Positions 1 through 11,754 of a stretch of DNA of 64,000 nt are shown one piece after another. The number at the start of each line of letters is the position of its first letter. The first letter of the stretch is position 1. Source of the DNA: Bos javanicus. Taxonomy: Eukaryota > Chordata > Mammalia > Artiodactyla > Bovidae. The notes below the pieces were generated by a model that searched no databases, was not told where the DNA came from, and saw only the letters and a program-made list of their open reading frames with translations. Made by a program: the position numbers and the translations under genes. The DNA is taken from assembly GCF_032452875.1 (NCBI RefSeq), contig NC_083873.1, positions 74,149,987-74,213,986 on the forward strand. Reading direction: 5' to 3'.

Positions 1-256
1 AAGGTATATAATGTATTCCAGGAACAAGTACTAAGAATAAAAGAATACTCTTTTCTCATAAAGTAGTACATTAACAAAAAAGGTTTTCAGAGAAGGGAAA
101 GCAAATAATAAATAACCATCTGGTGAAATAGTGGCAGAATTCAGTATCAAGGTCTAAGGCTGTTTAACTAAATGGAATTTTCTTAAATTGAAAAATGGTG
201 TGTCCAAACTTTTATAGAAAATCATTGTAGCAGGAGGTTCATAAATTATATGTTTA
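1..256. other. AT-rich flank, nothing recognised
   Basis: No repeat family, RNA gene or coding stretch is recognisable before the first BovB copy begins. Confidence 0.5.
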
Positions 257-1241
257 TGAGGTCAGGAAGCAACAGTTAGAACTGGACATGGAACAACAGA
301 CTGGTTCCAAATAGGAAAAGGAGTACGTCAAGGCTGTATATTGTCACACTGCTTATTTAACTTATATGCAGAGTACATCATGAGAAATGCTGGCTTGGAG
401 GAAGCACAAGCTGGAATCAAGATTGCTGGGAGAAATATCCCTAACCTCAGATATGCAGATAACATCACCCTTATGGCAGAAAGTTAAGAAGAACTAAAGA
501 GCCTGTTGATGAAAGTGAAAGAGGAGAGTGCAAAAGTAGGCTTAAAGCTCAACATTCAGAAAACTAAGATCATGGCTTCTGATCCTATTACTTCATGGCA
601 AATAGATGGGGAAACAGTGGAAACAGAGGCTGACTTTATTTTGGGGGGCTTCAAAATCACTGCAGACGGTGATTGCAGCAATAAATTAAAAGACGCTTTC
701 TCCTTGGAAGGAAAGTTATGACAAACCTAAAAAGCATATTAAGAAACAGAGACATTACTTTGCCAACAAAGGTCCACCTAGTCAAGGCTGTGGTTTTTCC
801 AGTGATCATGTATGGATGTGAGAGTTGGACTATAAAGGAAGCTGAGCACCAAAGAATCGATGCTTTTGAACTGTGGTGTTGGAAAACACTCTTGAGAGTC
901 CCTTGGACTGCAAGGAGATCCAACCAGCCCATCCTAAAGGAGATCAGTCCTGGGTGTTCATTGGAAGGACTGATGTTGAAGCTGAAACTCCAATACTTTG
1001 GACACCTCATGCGAAGAGCTGACTCATTGGAAAAGACTCTGATGCTGGGAAAGATTGAGGGTGGGAGGAGAAGGGGACGACAGAGGATGAGATGGCTGGA
1101 TGGCATCACTGACTCGATGGACGTGAGTCTGAGTGAACTCCGGGAGTTGGTGATGGACAGGGAGGCCCGGCGTGCTGCGGTTCATGGGGTCACAAAGAGT
1201 CACACATGACTGAGTGAATGAACTGAACTGAACTGAACTGA
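257..1241 (+). mobile_element. BovB LINE, 5'-truncated
   Basis: RTE-clade BovB retrotransposon covering the C-terminal half of the RT ORF and the short 3' end, finishing in repeated ACTGA units at about 1219-1241. The 5' end is truncated inside the RT palm, just upstream of the segment coding for GTTDWFQIGKGV. The polymerase box that is normally YADD reads YADN around 453-464, and an in-frame TAA follows at about 485. No clear target-site duplication is visible. The copy is dead and lies tail to tail with the minus-strand BovB that starts at 1734. Confidence 0.93.
506..1209 (+). pseudogene. BovB reverse transcriptase C-terminal remnant
   Basis: Two open pieces (506-721 and 718-1209) in different frames together cover the RT thumb and C-terminal domain typical of BovB. 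They contain the family landmarks NIQKTKIMAS, KITADGDCS, VMYGCESWT, a PWTARRSNQ-type block and a GGRRRGRQRMRW-type basic block. The frame change falls near 715, inside the segment that encodes GRKVMTNL in better copies. In an active element this region would be part of the RT that copies BovB RNA at a nicked chromosomal target. Here it lacks EN, finger and most palm segments and cannot be functional. Confidence 0.88.
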
Positions 1242-1355
1242 TAATGAATTCAGTCTGATATTCTACATTTATTAAGGCTATGTCCAACTGTTGACAATGA
1301 TTTTCCATTATTTCTAAGAAAATCTTAACTTTTCACAAAGACCAAAGATTTAAAC

Positions 1356-1475
1356 TTTATTTTTATAGTTTTTTAATTAATTAATTTTTTGCTTTACAAA
1401 ATTGTACTGGTTTTGCCATATATTGACATGAATCTACCATGGGTATACATGTGTTCCCCATCCTGAATTTTAAAT
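1356..1475 (-). mobile_element. L1 3'-UTR fragment (ruminant type)
   Basis: The segment has the characteristic ruminant L1 3' tail read in reverse: a T-rich stretch followed by the block containing ttttgccatatattgacatg and gtgttccccatcctgaa. Only the last ~120 bp are present. The rest of the 1242-1733 interval holds nothing recognisable. Confidence 0.65.
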
Positions 1476-1733
1476 TTGTACCTGTGTTGATTCAGTATTG
1501 TTAGGAATACATGTATCTGAATGCTTGGTTACTTTAATAATTCACATAATAATAATTTTCTGTGTATCTAAAAATATTTTAGTCTTGTCAAAGTTTTTTT
1601 GATGTTCATTATTGTTAATGTTGATGATGCTTAGTTTATGAACTCCCTTCCTATCCCTTGCTTAATTTGGTTGTTTTGTTACAAATGCTGAGTGGACAAA
1701 AGGTGAGACTTGAGAACTGATTCTGAATTATTT

Positions 1734-2990
1734 TCAGTTCAGTTCAGTCGCTTAGTTGTGTCCAACTCTTTGCGACCCCATGAATCGCAGCACGCCAGGC
1801 CTCCCTGTCCGTCACCAACTCCCGGAGTTCACTCAGACTCACGTCCATCGAGTCAGTGATGCCATCCAGCCATCTCATCCTCTGTCGTCCCCTTCTCCTC
1901 CTGCCCCCAATCCCTCCCAGCATCAGAGTCTTTTCCAATGAGTCAGCTCTTTGCATGAGGTGGCCAAAGTACTGGAGTTTCAGCTTTAGCATCATTCCTT
2001 CCAAAGAAATCCCAGGGCTGATCTCCTTCAGAATGGACTGGTTGGATCTCCTTGCAGTCCAAGGGACTCTCAAGAGTCTTCTCCAACACCACAATTCAAA
2101 AACATCAGTTCTTCGGCACTCAGCCTTCTTCACAGTCCAACTCTCACATCCATACATGACCACAGGAAAAACCATAGCCTTGACTAGACGGACCTTTGTT
2201 GGCAAAGTAATGTCTCTGCTTTTGAATATGCTGTCTAGGTTGGTCATAACTTTCCTTCCAAGGAGTAAGCATCTTTTCATTTCATGGCTGCAGTCACCAT
2301 CTGCAGTGATTTTGGAGCCCAGAAAAATAAAGTCTGACACTGTTTCCACTGTTTCTCCATCTATTTCCCATGAAGTGATGGGACCAGATGCCATGATGTT
2401 AGTTTTCTGAATGTTGAGCTTTAAGCCAACTTTTTCACTCTCCACTTTCACTTTTCATCAAGAGGCTTTTGAGTTCCTCTTCACTTTCTGCCATAATGGT
2501 GGAGTCATCTGCATATCTGAGGTTATTGATATTTCTCCCAGCAATCTTGATTCCAGCTTGTTTTCTTCCAGTCCAGCGTTTCTCATGATGTACTCTGCAT
2601 ATAAGTTAAATAAGCAGGGTGATAATATCCAGCCTTGACGTACTCCTTTTCCTATTTGGAATCAGTCTGCTGTTCCATGTCCATTTCTAACTGTTGCTTG
2701 CTGACCTGCATACAGATTTCTCAAGAGGCAGGTCAGGTGGTCTGGTATTCCCATCTCTTTCAGAATTTTCCACAGTTTATTGTGATCCACACAGTCAAAG
2801 GCTTTGGCATAGTCAATAAAGCAGAAATAGATGGTTTTCTGGAACTCTCTTGCTTTTTCCATGATCCAGCAGATGTTGGCAATTTGATCTCTGGTTCCTC
2901 TGCCTTTTCTAAAACCAGCTTGAACATCTGGAAGTTCACGATTCACGTATTGCTGAAGCCTGGCTTGGAGAATTTTAGCATTACTTTACT
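1734..2990 (-). mobile_element. BovB LINE, 5'-truncated, younger subfamily
   Basis: Reads 3' to 5' on the plus strand, from the tail (tcagttcagttcagtcgctt, 1734) to an abrupt end at 2990 within the RT finger region. It belongs to the sequence class whose product reads ISLEGMMLKL, as does the copy at 58301, whereas most other copies here encode CSLEGLML. The RT is split into three frames: a single-base loss lies near 2567 (in the segment for LEEAQAG) and a base gain near 2453. The RT box would read YADD. TSDs are not evident. Confidence 0.93.
1744..2451 (-). pseudogene. BovB RT C-terminal fragment, 235 codons open
   Basis: This is the second-longest sense RT fragment in the window. It runs from MKVESEKVGLKLNIQKT through KITADGDCSHEMKRCLLL, VMYGCESWTVKKAE and PWTARRSNQSILKE to the basic GGRRRRGRQRMRWLDG block and the terminal KSWTQLSD. 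It covers thumb and C-terminal regions only. The upstream palm (RT motif A, FIDYAKAFDCVDH) lies at 2662-2946 in another frame, so the polymerase is not encoded as one protein. Known family: RTE LINE RT. No host function is implied. Confidence 0.87.
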
Positions 2991-3319
2991 ACCAATGGCA
3001 AAAGATGACTTTGGTATGTGCACCTCACACAGTAAAAACTGGAGAGAAGGGCTGAAAAAATCTTTAGAGAGTGGGCTTTCATGTCACCTCCCCCAAGAGG
3101 ATGACTACATTTAATGTTGCTGCTTCTGCATTTCCCTGAAGGTCAGGATATTACTGCTCTTGAAAATGAATATCTAAGATTCAGTAAGAGGCCAGACCTA
3201 GGAGCTTCAAAGAAGTAGAAGCCAAATTTTCTCATTTGGTGGCACAAGATTGTCAATACTGTAGATATTTTTCAAGAAAAAAAGTAAAAAGGGGTACTAT
3301 TTAAAGAGACATTCACTAG
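2991..3319. other. unique spacer
   Basis: Moderately complex DNA between two BovB copies. No repeat family or gene is recognised. Confidence 0.5.
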
Positions 3320-3331
3320 ATAAAGTTTCAG

Positions 3332-3696
3332 TTCAGTTCAGTTCAGTCGCTCAGTCGTGTCCGACTCTGCGACCCCATGAATCGCAGCACGCCAGGCCTC
3401 CTGTCCATCACCAACTCCCAGAGTTCACTCAAACTTATGTCCATCGAGTCAGTGATGCCATCCAGCCATTTCATCCTCTGTCATCCCCTTCTCCTCCTGC
3501 CCCCAATCCCTCCCAGCTTCAGAGTCTTTTCCAATGAGTCAACTCTTCGCATGAGGTGGCCAAATTATTGGAGTTCTAGCTTTAGCATCAGTCCTTCCAA
3601 TGAACACCCAGGGCTGATCTCCTTTAGAATGGACTAGTTGGATCTCTTGCAGTCCAAGGGACTCTCAAGAGTCTTCTCCAACATCACAGTTCAAAT
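3332..3696 (-). mobile_element. BovB LINE 3' fragment with 12-bp TSD
   Basis: Minus-oriented BovB comprising the 3' tail and about 340 bp of RT C-terminus. It is bracketed by identical copies of ATAAAGTTTCAG at 3320-3331 and 3697-3708. The exact direct repeats mark a single target-primed reverse transcription event that stopped early, so the truncation dates from insertion and is not later loss. Confidence 0.95.
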
Positions 3697-3830
3697 ATAA
3701 AGTTTCAGGCATCTGCTATTAATATTTGCAAACTTTTTGTTGTTAAGGGGCTACATTTTTAAGGATTTATTATCTCTGAAATAAATACTAAACAGATTTG
3801 AAAAATTTTTTGTTACATACTTCAATGCCA

Positions 3831-3941
3831 TGAGTTTGACTCAACTCCGGGAGTTGGTGAAGGACAGGGAGGCCTGGTGTGCTGCAGTCCATGGGGTCGC
3901 AGAGTCGGACACAACTCAGCAACTGAACTGAACTGAACTGC
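3831..3941 (+). mobile_element. BovB LINE 3' end fragment
   Basis: Only the last ~110 bp of BovB are present: the segment for LRELVKDREAW, the GGGGTCGCAGAGTCGGACAC-like block and the terminal ACTGA repeats. A short ATGCCA occurs just before (3825-3830) and just after (3942-3947) and may be the TSD. Confidence 0.85.
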
Positions 3942-4059
3942 ATGCCAAATACAGAAGTAGGTTAAGTGTACTCTGTATTTAGACAATGGATTGGGGGTTT
4001 TAAGTCTATTAGTTCAGTGAACACACACACAGATTAGAGATTTTCATTGACTGAAGTTC

Positions 4060-4165
4060 AGAAGTTAAATACCATGTTCAAGGTCACCTAACCAATAAGT
4101 TCAGAGATGAATTTATACTTTAGGCATTCAATTCATAGTCCAATAATTGCTCTCTTATGTTATAG
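4060..4165 (+). repeat. possible MIR relic
   Basis: The order 'caaggtcac ... aagttcagag ... ctctcttatg' matches the 3' half of the ancient tRNA-derived SINE MIR. It is heavily diverged. Confidence 0.35.
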
Positions 4166-5754
4166 CTACTTCTTTTGATGATCAAAAATAGAATGAACAT
4201 ATTCATGGTTATATTTTAACATTGCATTTATGTTGCTAGTGTTAATATTCTCCTTTATTTACTTTTTGTCCTATTATGTCTTTGCAAATGGCCTCCTTGC
4301 TTCACCTGAGGGAAAGCAATTGTCAAAGTTGGTCTTACGTTTCTTTTGCTTGTTCTACTTCCACGTTATTTTTATCTTGTGGTTCATTTATTTTGGCACA
4401 GCAAGATTCACAGCTTCCTCTGCAATTTCATAAAATGTTTCTTGCCTCATAACCTTGTTGGCTGCCCTAATTGCAATGTTCATCTAAAATAAAATGAATT
4501 TGAACTGCTACTTAAATACCTTTAAAGTTTTTTTCATTTCATGTACTTTAAACACATTTAGGATAGAGTATGTTTATTAGTATAAGACACATTTTTCTTT
4601 ATCTTCCATTCTCATTATTCATATCCAGTGATTTTCATGGAGACTATTTCACCTTAAAGTTCTGGCCTCAAAAAATGTATTAATAAATTGTTTTGATTAT
4701 TTTTCATATTGGATTGAAATAGTTCACTTTTCTAAGAGCAGAGTACATTGCTATTTACCTCAAGTTTTATTTTACTTACAAATTTCAATGTTTCCTGCTC
4801 CATTTTTGAAAACTCTAGTCAATCTGAATTCATTAAACCAGATATAAAGTCATATTTGCACTATCAGTATGGCACTTGTATATTTTCATTTGTCTTGGTT
4901 TTGAAGTGTTTATCCCACTCTGGAGGACATTGTTACCTTGTCCATTAAGCAAATGTTTATCGAGTGTTTACAATACAACAAACTTTGGAGAAGCTTTGGA
5001 AATGTAAGAAAATAATAAAGATCTCCTCCCTCAAAACTTGTGAAGATAGAAAGTGCACCATATATCTCAACACAATGCAGTGCTTAGTCCATTCCAGACA
5101 ATCACATAGGCTGCTGCAGGTTTACAGGATGAATCAGTAAGGAAAACAGGAAATGCAGTAGAAAATTAATGTGAAGGAGCCACATAGCTCAAATAAAATT
5201 TTGATATAAGTAATTTTCAAGTTCCTTCTTTAAGCTTAGGTGAAAATTGTGTATGAGGGAAATGAAGGAGGCCTAAAAAAAGAGGTATGCAGGAATTAGC
5301 TTATAAAATAGCTCTGGAACCTAAGGTGAAAGTTGAATTTTATAATGAAAGCTAAGGAGAACAACAGTAAACATACTATTTATGAAGTCCTTTTAATATT
5401 CTTCTATTTGTGGTAATAGGACTATTGACCACTGATATATTTAAAAAACCAGAGAGATAAAACTTTTCAATTAGATGCAAGATATGTCTGTGAGTGAGAC
5501 TGTCCACTGTAATTAGCATTTGGGTAATTAACCTTATAAGAAAAAAATTCAAACTCTTCATTTCTCTCACCATATGTTTGGCTCCCTCTATTTACTAGTA
5601 CTATCTATCTAAATAAAATTAATTAGAAATATACAGTTTAATACTAGGTGATGCAATTGGGACATAGGGGAAAAATTAAAAGAGGCTTGAGTTCCCATTC
5701 CATTCTTGTCAGTAATTGGCTAAAATAATGGATTAAGCAAGGATAGCAATCACA

Positions 5755-5965
5755 TGATATTCTGGTTATTTATGTGCATTTGGTTTTATCCTTACAACTC
5801 TTTATGAAACTGACATTATTAAATTTATTGTGTAGGTGTGAAGATTTGTAAAGCAGGCCACATATAAGTATCTTGCCCAGGCTTACAAATTAATATGTGA
5901 CAGAAGTAAATTTTAAACCAGGCATACCTGATTTACAGTCTGGCCTTTCAACCCCTTCTTCATTT
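5755..5965 (+). repeat. MIR SINE
   Basis: The order of blocks fits the MIR core and tail: 'ttatccttacaactcttta', 'cttgcccaggcttacaaatt', 'gtgacagaagtaaa', 'aaccaggcatacctg', then 'agtctggcct'. It is old and diverged, with no TSD. Confidence 0.55.
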
Positions 5966-6349
5966 CATTTCTAGGCAACCTCAATTATATCCTTTCCCAG
6001 GTAATTCTAAATGAGTATATGGCTGTGTACACTGTACTTGCGTACACATATGGTTGTGTACACTGTGCTTGAACAGTGCTTCTCATATTTTTGAATTTAA
6101 ATTGTATTGAAAGCAACTGTGGAATCTGACAAAACATATATTCTGGTTAAGTGTGTCTGGTTGTGGCTAAGATTCTACAGTTCTAACAATCTACCAGATG
6201 ATGCTGATGCTGCTGGTTCATAGTACATACTGAATAGTAAATTATTATATTATATTTATTTAACATGCCACCATATCCAAAATACATCACTCTGTGAAAC
6301 TTTTCAATTCATTGCCAAAGGGAGGCAATGTTGCTTTTTCTATTAGAGG

Positions 6350-6490
6350 GTGGGAACTGTTGTAACCATGGACTTGAAAACTTGCTTCATGGTGGATTAA
6401 CTGCATAACCTTGACCAACTTTCTTATTCCCTTTGTGCCTCAGTTTTTTTAAATTTGTTTTTAAAATGATAGTAATAATAATAATTAAAA
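6350..6490 (+). repeat. possible MIR/L2-type relic
   Basis: Contains 'ccttgaccaactttctta' then 'tttgtgcctcagtttttt' followed by an AAAATGATAGTAATAAT stretch. This is the order seen in MIR/L2-type ancient mammalian repeats. Diverged. Confidence 0.4.
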
Positions 6491-8882
6491 TATATCATTT
6501 TGTAAATATTTAATAAATTAATCAACAAATGATTATTATAGTATCTGCCATTTCAGAGCTCTTAATAACTCATTATTATCATTAATGCTGTTAATCGGAA
6601 ATTTTCACTTCTAGTTTGATCTACATTAGAATAGTTCAATATTATTTCTCACTGAAGTGACTAATACATGTGGAAATATCTAATTGTGCTCTATGCTCTT
6701 AGGTTATGCTAAAAATTTATCGACTAAATACAAATGAAAAATTAGAAAGTCACAGCATATTTATTTATCCTTAGCACCAAACTGGTAGGCACGCATAACA
6801 TGTACAGCATTTAAAAAATGCATAATCCAATGTAATTTGTTATCAGGTACAGTATTTTTAATCACCTCTCTGACTAGTGCTTTAAAAATTTCAGTATAAA
6901 TCTGATGACCTGTTTAGGCATATGTCTTTTGCTAAAAGTCCTTGAATCCTGAGACATGTGGCTTCCAACAGAACTATTCTTTGATCCAAAGGCTTCCCTA
7001 TTAAACATAAAGGATTTCCTAAGCACTTTTTTACAATGTGGTATTTTTTTAAAGTTTGTTGGATATAATAATTGATTAAATGTACAGTTTCTGATTTTAA
7101 CAGACCCCAAATTGCTTTAAATTCTCCCATAGAGGGTCTGACCTACTTAGTAGATTGGAGAACCTTGTGATCTAAATCATATTCCTCCATGACAGCAGGA
7201 ATTCAAATCCCTTGAGGACTTACCTTAAGTAGGATTCATTAGTCCTCTGCAGTCCAGTGCCCCAGCTGCCATGCTGAAGACAAAAGGGTAGCCAATTTAA
7301 TTAACTACAGCCTCGAGGAGCATAATTCATTATCAATTTTTCCAAGTAATCTAAGACTGTATCAATGCTCCCAATGGAAGGATAGAGAGAGCCAAGTGGT
7401 CTAATCAAGAAAGAAATCCCTTAAATCTAACTGTTCTTTTGACTATTTAATTGAAGGTAAATTAGAGGCCATGAGAAGAACACAAAACTTACCATCAGAG
7501 AAGAGAGACCTATATTTCTTTTATGTGATAAGAAGTCAATAATGTATACAATTAAGCTTCTGAAGAAGAATTATCTATAATCCACTGTGCCAAGGGTAGC
7601 TCTTCTGCTACTTTTAGTTTATATAATTGATTTTATGGCAAGTGAACAACTGTTTATTTTGTTGCATTTTTTACTTTTAAATTGAATTTTTTATTTTGCT
7701 GTTGAATTGTTTATTTTGCTGTTATTTGCAGTACATGTCCAACACAAATTCAGTAACTAGAAATAGGTTCTGAGTGATTAATTAAATTTACTTACTCACA
7801 GATGAATTAAGTGCCTACTTTGAGCTGTGCTAAATGCAGAGAATATAAAATAAAATATGACTTTTTTACAGTTTTGAAATTCTAACAGTTTATTAATGAT
7901 AAAAATAATATGTAAAGTGACACTTTAAAAATTGAATAAAGAGATGTACAGAACAGTAAGGTTTATAGGAATAGTAGAGAAGATGACCTATACGTTATGT
8001 TATTTGAAATGCTTTTGAAAAACAGATTTAGAAATTATCAGGGAGGAAATAGGAAAAAGAGACTTATTGATCTTGAGAATACTATGTGAAGTGAAACACC
8101 CTAGCATGTCTTTAACTCATGGTTGGAGGGATAAAAGGAAGTGAGGTCAATAAGAAAGGAGGTTGTTGATGGCAGCTACCCTCTGATTTTATAGATCATG
8201 TAACTGAATACTTTCTTCCCAAATGTCAGTTCATTCAATCGTCTCAATAAACATCAAGGTATGAAATCTTGTCTTCACCTTGATGAATAGTGAAATTGAG
8301 AATAAAGAAAATACAATTTCCAATGCCACTTATATTTGATAAATGGAAGCCCATGGCATCGCTCACAGAACTACTTGATTCAAATCTGCAATATGTTCAT
8401 GCTCTGTACTAGCAAGAACTTGTATGTTGTATTAAGGTCTTATTTTATACACTAGTATTGATTTGTTATAATTATACTTGAAGTTCATGATTATACTGGA
8501 TTTTGGAGACACATATCTAAACACATAGATACACATAAATATTGAAAACAATAAAACCAGAAATCTAGCATCAGATTGGATACTGAATGGAATGAAAGTT
8601 GAACACAGGAGTATTAAGAAAAATCAAAATAATTTCACATTATATAAAAAATAATAAATGTGAGAACGAACATTAAAATGTGATGGAATTTTTATCTTTT
8701 TAATTAAAAATTATGTATTGACTACATTGTATTTGTATTGTCTCATTTTTTAATAAAAAACACATGGTGTTTAAAAAATAGATGGTCCTTGTCATTACAA
8801 GAAAGACAGACATAAATAAATAAATACATTTTAGTATAAATTTCATTGAATTAGAATGGTAACTATCACACTGTATAACTCA

Positions 8883-10093
8883 GTTCAGTTCAGCTCAGTC
8901 ACTCAGTCATGTCCAACTCTTTGCAACCCATGAACTGCAGCATGCCAGGCCCCCTTCTCCATCATCTACTCCTGGAGTTCACCGAAACCCATGTCCATTG
9001 AGTCGGTGATGCCATCCAACCATGTCATCCTCTGTCGTCCCGTTCTCTTCCTACCCTCAATCTTTCACAACATGAGGGTCTTTTCAAATGAATCAGCTCT
9101 TCACATCAGGTGGCCAAAGTATTGGAGTTTCAGCTTCAACCTCAGTCCTTCCAATGAACACCCAGGACTAATCTCCTTTAGGATGGACTAGTTGGATCTC
9201 CTTGCAGTCCAATAGACTCTCAAGAGTCTTCTCCAACACAACAGTTCAAAAGCATCAATTCTTTGGCACTCAGCTTTCTTTATAGTCAAACTATCACATC
9301 TATCTTGACTACTTGAAAAACCATAGCCTTGACAAGATGGACCTTTGTTGGCAAAGTAATGTCTCTGCTTTTCAACATGCTGTCTAGGTTGGTCATAACT
9401 TTTCTTCCAAGGAGTAAGCATCTTTTAATTTCATGGCTGCAATCACCATCTGCTGATATTAGAGCCCTCCAAAATAAAGTCAGCCACTGTTTCCATTGTT
9501 TCCCCATCTATTTGCCATGATGTAATAGGAACGGATGCCATAATCTTAGTTTTTTGAATGTTGAGCTTTAAGCCAACTTTTTCACTGTCCTCTTTCACCT
9601 TCATCAAGAGGCTCTCTAGTTCTTCTTCACTTTCTGCCATAAGGATGGTGTAATCTACATATCTGAGGTTATTGATATTCCTCCCATCAATCTTGATTCC
9701 AACTTGTGCTTCCTTCAGTCCAGCATCTCTCATGATGTACTCTGCATATAATTTAAATAAGCAGGGTGACAATATACAGCCTTGACATACTCCTTTTCCT
9801 ATTTGGAATCAGTCTGTTGTTCCATGTCCAGTTCTGACTCTTGCTTCATACAGGTTTCTCAAGAGGCAGGTCAGGTGGTCTGGTATTCCCATCTCTTTCA
9901 GAATTTTCCACATTTTATTGTGATCCACACAGTCAAATGCTTTGGCATAGTCAATAAAGCAGAAATAGATGGTTTTCTGGAACCCTCTTGCTTTTTTGAT
10001 GATCCAGCGGATGTTAGCAATTTGATCTCTGGTTCCTCTGCCTTTCCTAAAATGAGCTTGAACATCTGGAAGTTCATGGTTCACATATTCCTC
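8883..10093 (-). mobile_element. BovB LINE, 5'-truncated, 9-bp TSD
   Basis: Tail at 8883 and truncation at 10093 inside the RT finger region, flanked by TATAACTCA at 8874-8882 and 10094-10102. RT sequence is recognisable throughout: motif A region FIDYAKAFDCVDH (9809-10084), then the palm and thumb (9443-9772). The catalytic YADD box reads YVDY here, so the second catalytic aspartate pair is lost. Frames change near 9445 and 9790. Inactive. Confidence 0.95.
9443..9772 (-). pseudogene. BovB RT palm/thumb remnant with YVDY box
   Basis: An open stretch of 109 codons coding for SPCLFKLYAEYIM, KIDGRNINNLRYVDY, MAESEEELESLLMKVKEDSE and NIQKTKIMAS. These are the middle blocks of the BovB RT. The metal-binding YADD is changed to YVDY (Ala to Val and Asp to Tyr), which would abolish polymerase activity. 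The upstream palm segment with motif A lies in another frame at 9809-10084. Confidence 0.85.
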
Positions 10094-10102
10094 TATAACT
10101 CA

Positions 10103-10827
10103 ACAGCATTTAAATAGAAGTCCAACATTTCTTGCCAATTCAAGTATAAAAATTTGTGAATGCCTACCGTGTGCCACCTCAAATGATGTCTTGAACTTTA
10201 TTAGATGCTTATAAAGAATAAACCTGGTATTTTCCTAGAGTAACTGGCTGTCAGGAATTTAAGGGCCTATATTGATTTTCATCTGCATTTCACTAACTCT
10301 TGCAACTAGATGTGATGATTTCAAATTGCAGCATCCAATTTCAAAAATATCTGTGTGCATGGCTTGACAGAAACATAATAAAATAAATGATTAGGGTAAA
10401 CTATTTTTGACAAGCTCTCCCAACTCTTGAGAAGTTCCAATTTATTTATGCCGAGCTCTGCTTCCTCCTCAATCCATATGCCACTGAAATGTGTGCCATT
10501 CCTCTTCGTTCCCCAACAAGCATCTGTTTCTATAATTTCAAAAAGTTCAGCAACAGATGCACATATAGGGTTTGATGGTCAATAATGTTCAGTTCTCCCT
10601 GTAGTAACTTGAAATTTATCAGATAATTATATTATTAAATAAAATGGTATGATTTCACCAGATGTAAAAAGAAGAAAACATGGGTTTAGAATTTAAACAA
10701 AACAACTAGAACAATAGCAAACTTTCAGAGGAAAACATTTAAATTACTCATGTAAAATGAGCACCATATAATAAAGTGAAAGCTCTAAGAATATTTTAAA
10801 ATGGACTCAATGTAAAAGAGCTTGTCT
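10103..10827. other. unique spacer
   Basis: No gene or confident repeat recognised. AT-rich with no tandem structure. Confidence 0.5.
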
Positions 10828-11290
10828 AATTATCTATTGCTGTGTCATAAATTGTCTCATAATTTAGCAGGTCAAAATATCTTACAGTTATTTTGTGTTA
10901 GGAATTCATGCACAGCTATTCCGGCTCTTCTACATCAGGAAGTCTCATAGGCTGCCATAGGTGTAGTGTAGGCTGAAGTCATCTGAAAACAACTGGAAAA
11001 GGGTCTGCTTTTGATGTCTTTGGGCAGGATTCAGCCCCACACTTCCTCTGGCTTTTAGCCAGAGGTCTACCTCAGTGCACTGGCATGGAGGTGTCTACAA
11101 CACGGCAACTTGCCTTATTGAGAACATGTTGAGAACAATATGGTCTGCTAGCATTACAGAAACCACAATTTTATGTAACCTAACCATGAAAGTAATGACT
11201 TATTATCTTTCCTTTTTATTTATACTCTCTATAAGAAGAGGCCTGAAAACCAAGAGGCAGGAATCATGTAGACCATCTTAGAGTCACCTA
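10828..11290 (-). mobile_element. MLT1-like MaLR LTR, reversed
   Basis: The left edge 'attatctattgctgtgtca', followed by the 'cttacagttattttgtgtta' and 'ggctgaagtcatctgaaaac' blocks, is the reverse of the 3' end of MLT1-type LTRs (ERVL-MaLR). The right boundary is diffuse. It is a solo LTR relic with no internal gene. Confidence 0.65.
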
Positions 11291-11754
11291 CCACTAAGCC
11301 TGTGTGCATATTTGTGATGGAAAAGCTCCTGAAAGACTATAAATAGCTATTGGTACAATCTTGATTTCAAAAAGTAGAAATCTTACAAATTGCCCCTTAT
11401 CAATAAAAAAATCCAAATTGTCTCTTAAATTTTCAAATATGTTAATGTTTATGAATGTATTTTTAATCTGATGTTTATTGATCATAGTAAAAATTAGAGA
11501 CTTTTTCTCATTTCTCTAATTTTAGTCCAAGTCACAATAACCAATATGATTTCTTAAAGTTCTAATTATTTGAAAATTATAAAGAATCATATTTGCAATT
11601 ATGTATCATTTCTTATCAGAGTAATCACAAAGCAGTCACATCTCAAGAATCTACTGCAGAAGCTAATTAATACAACTGTAAAAATATAAGTGTGTTGGAA
11701 TGTGAGCAGTATTCATTGATACATAATTAACCATTTGGGTGTATTAAGAGCAAA
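11291..11754. other. unique spacer
   Basis: AT-rich and nothing recognised. Confidence 0.5.

Larger units (their letters stand above)
3948..8873. other. long AT-rich stretch without genes
   Basis: Nearly 5 kb with no credible coding region. Open stretches here are short, lack family motifs and have AT-driven composition. It holds a few weak MIR-like relics (listed separately), a short CA run near 4021 and otherwise apparently unique sequence. The part from about 7135 to 7640 is more complex in base composition than its surroundings. Confidence 0.6.

Noticed and set aside
1856..2410. A 184-codon frame antisense to BovB, with similar antisense frames in other copies (for example 41436-41804 and 43389-43757)
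   Set aside because: They mirror the RT coding frame on the opposite strand and recur only because the copies are homologous. No start context, protein family or independent conservation argues for a real gene.
4230..4433. 67-codon frame with a hydrophobic profile
   Set aside because: Short, AT-driven, no motif, no neighbouring exon signals.
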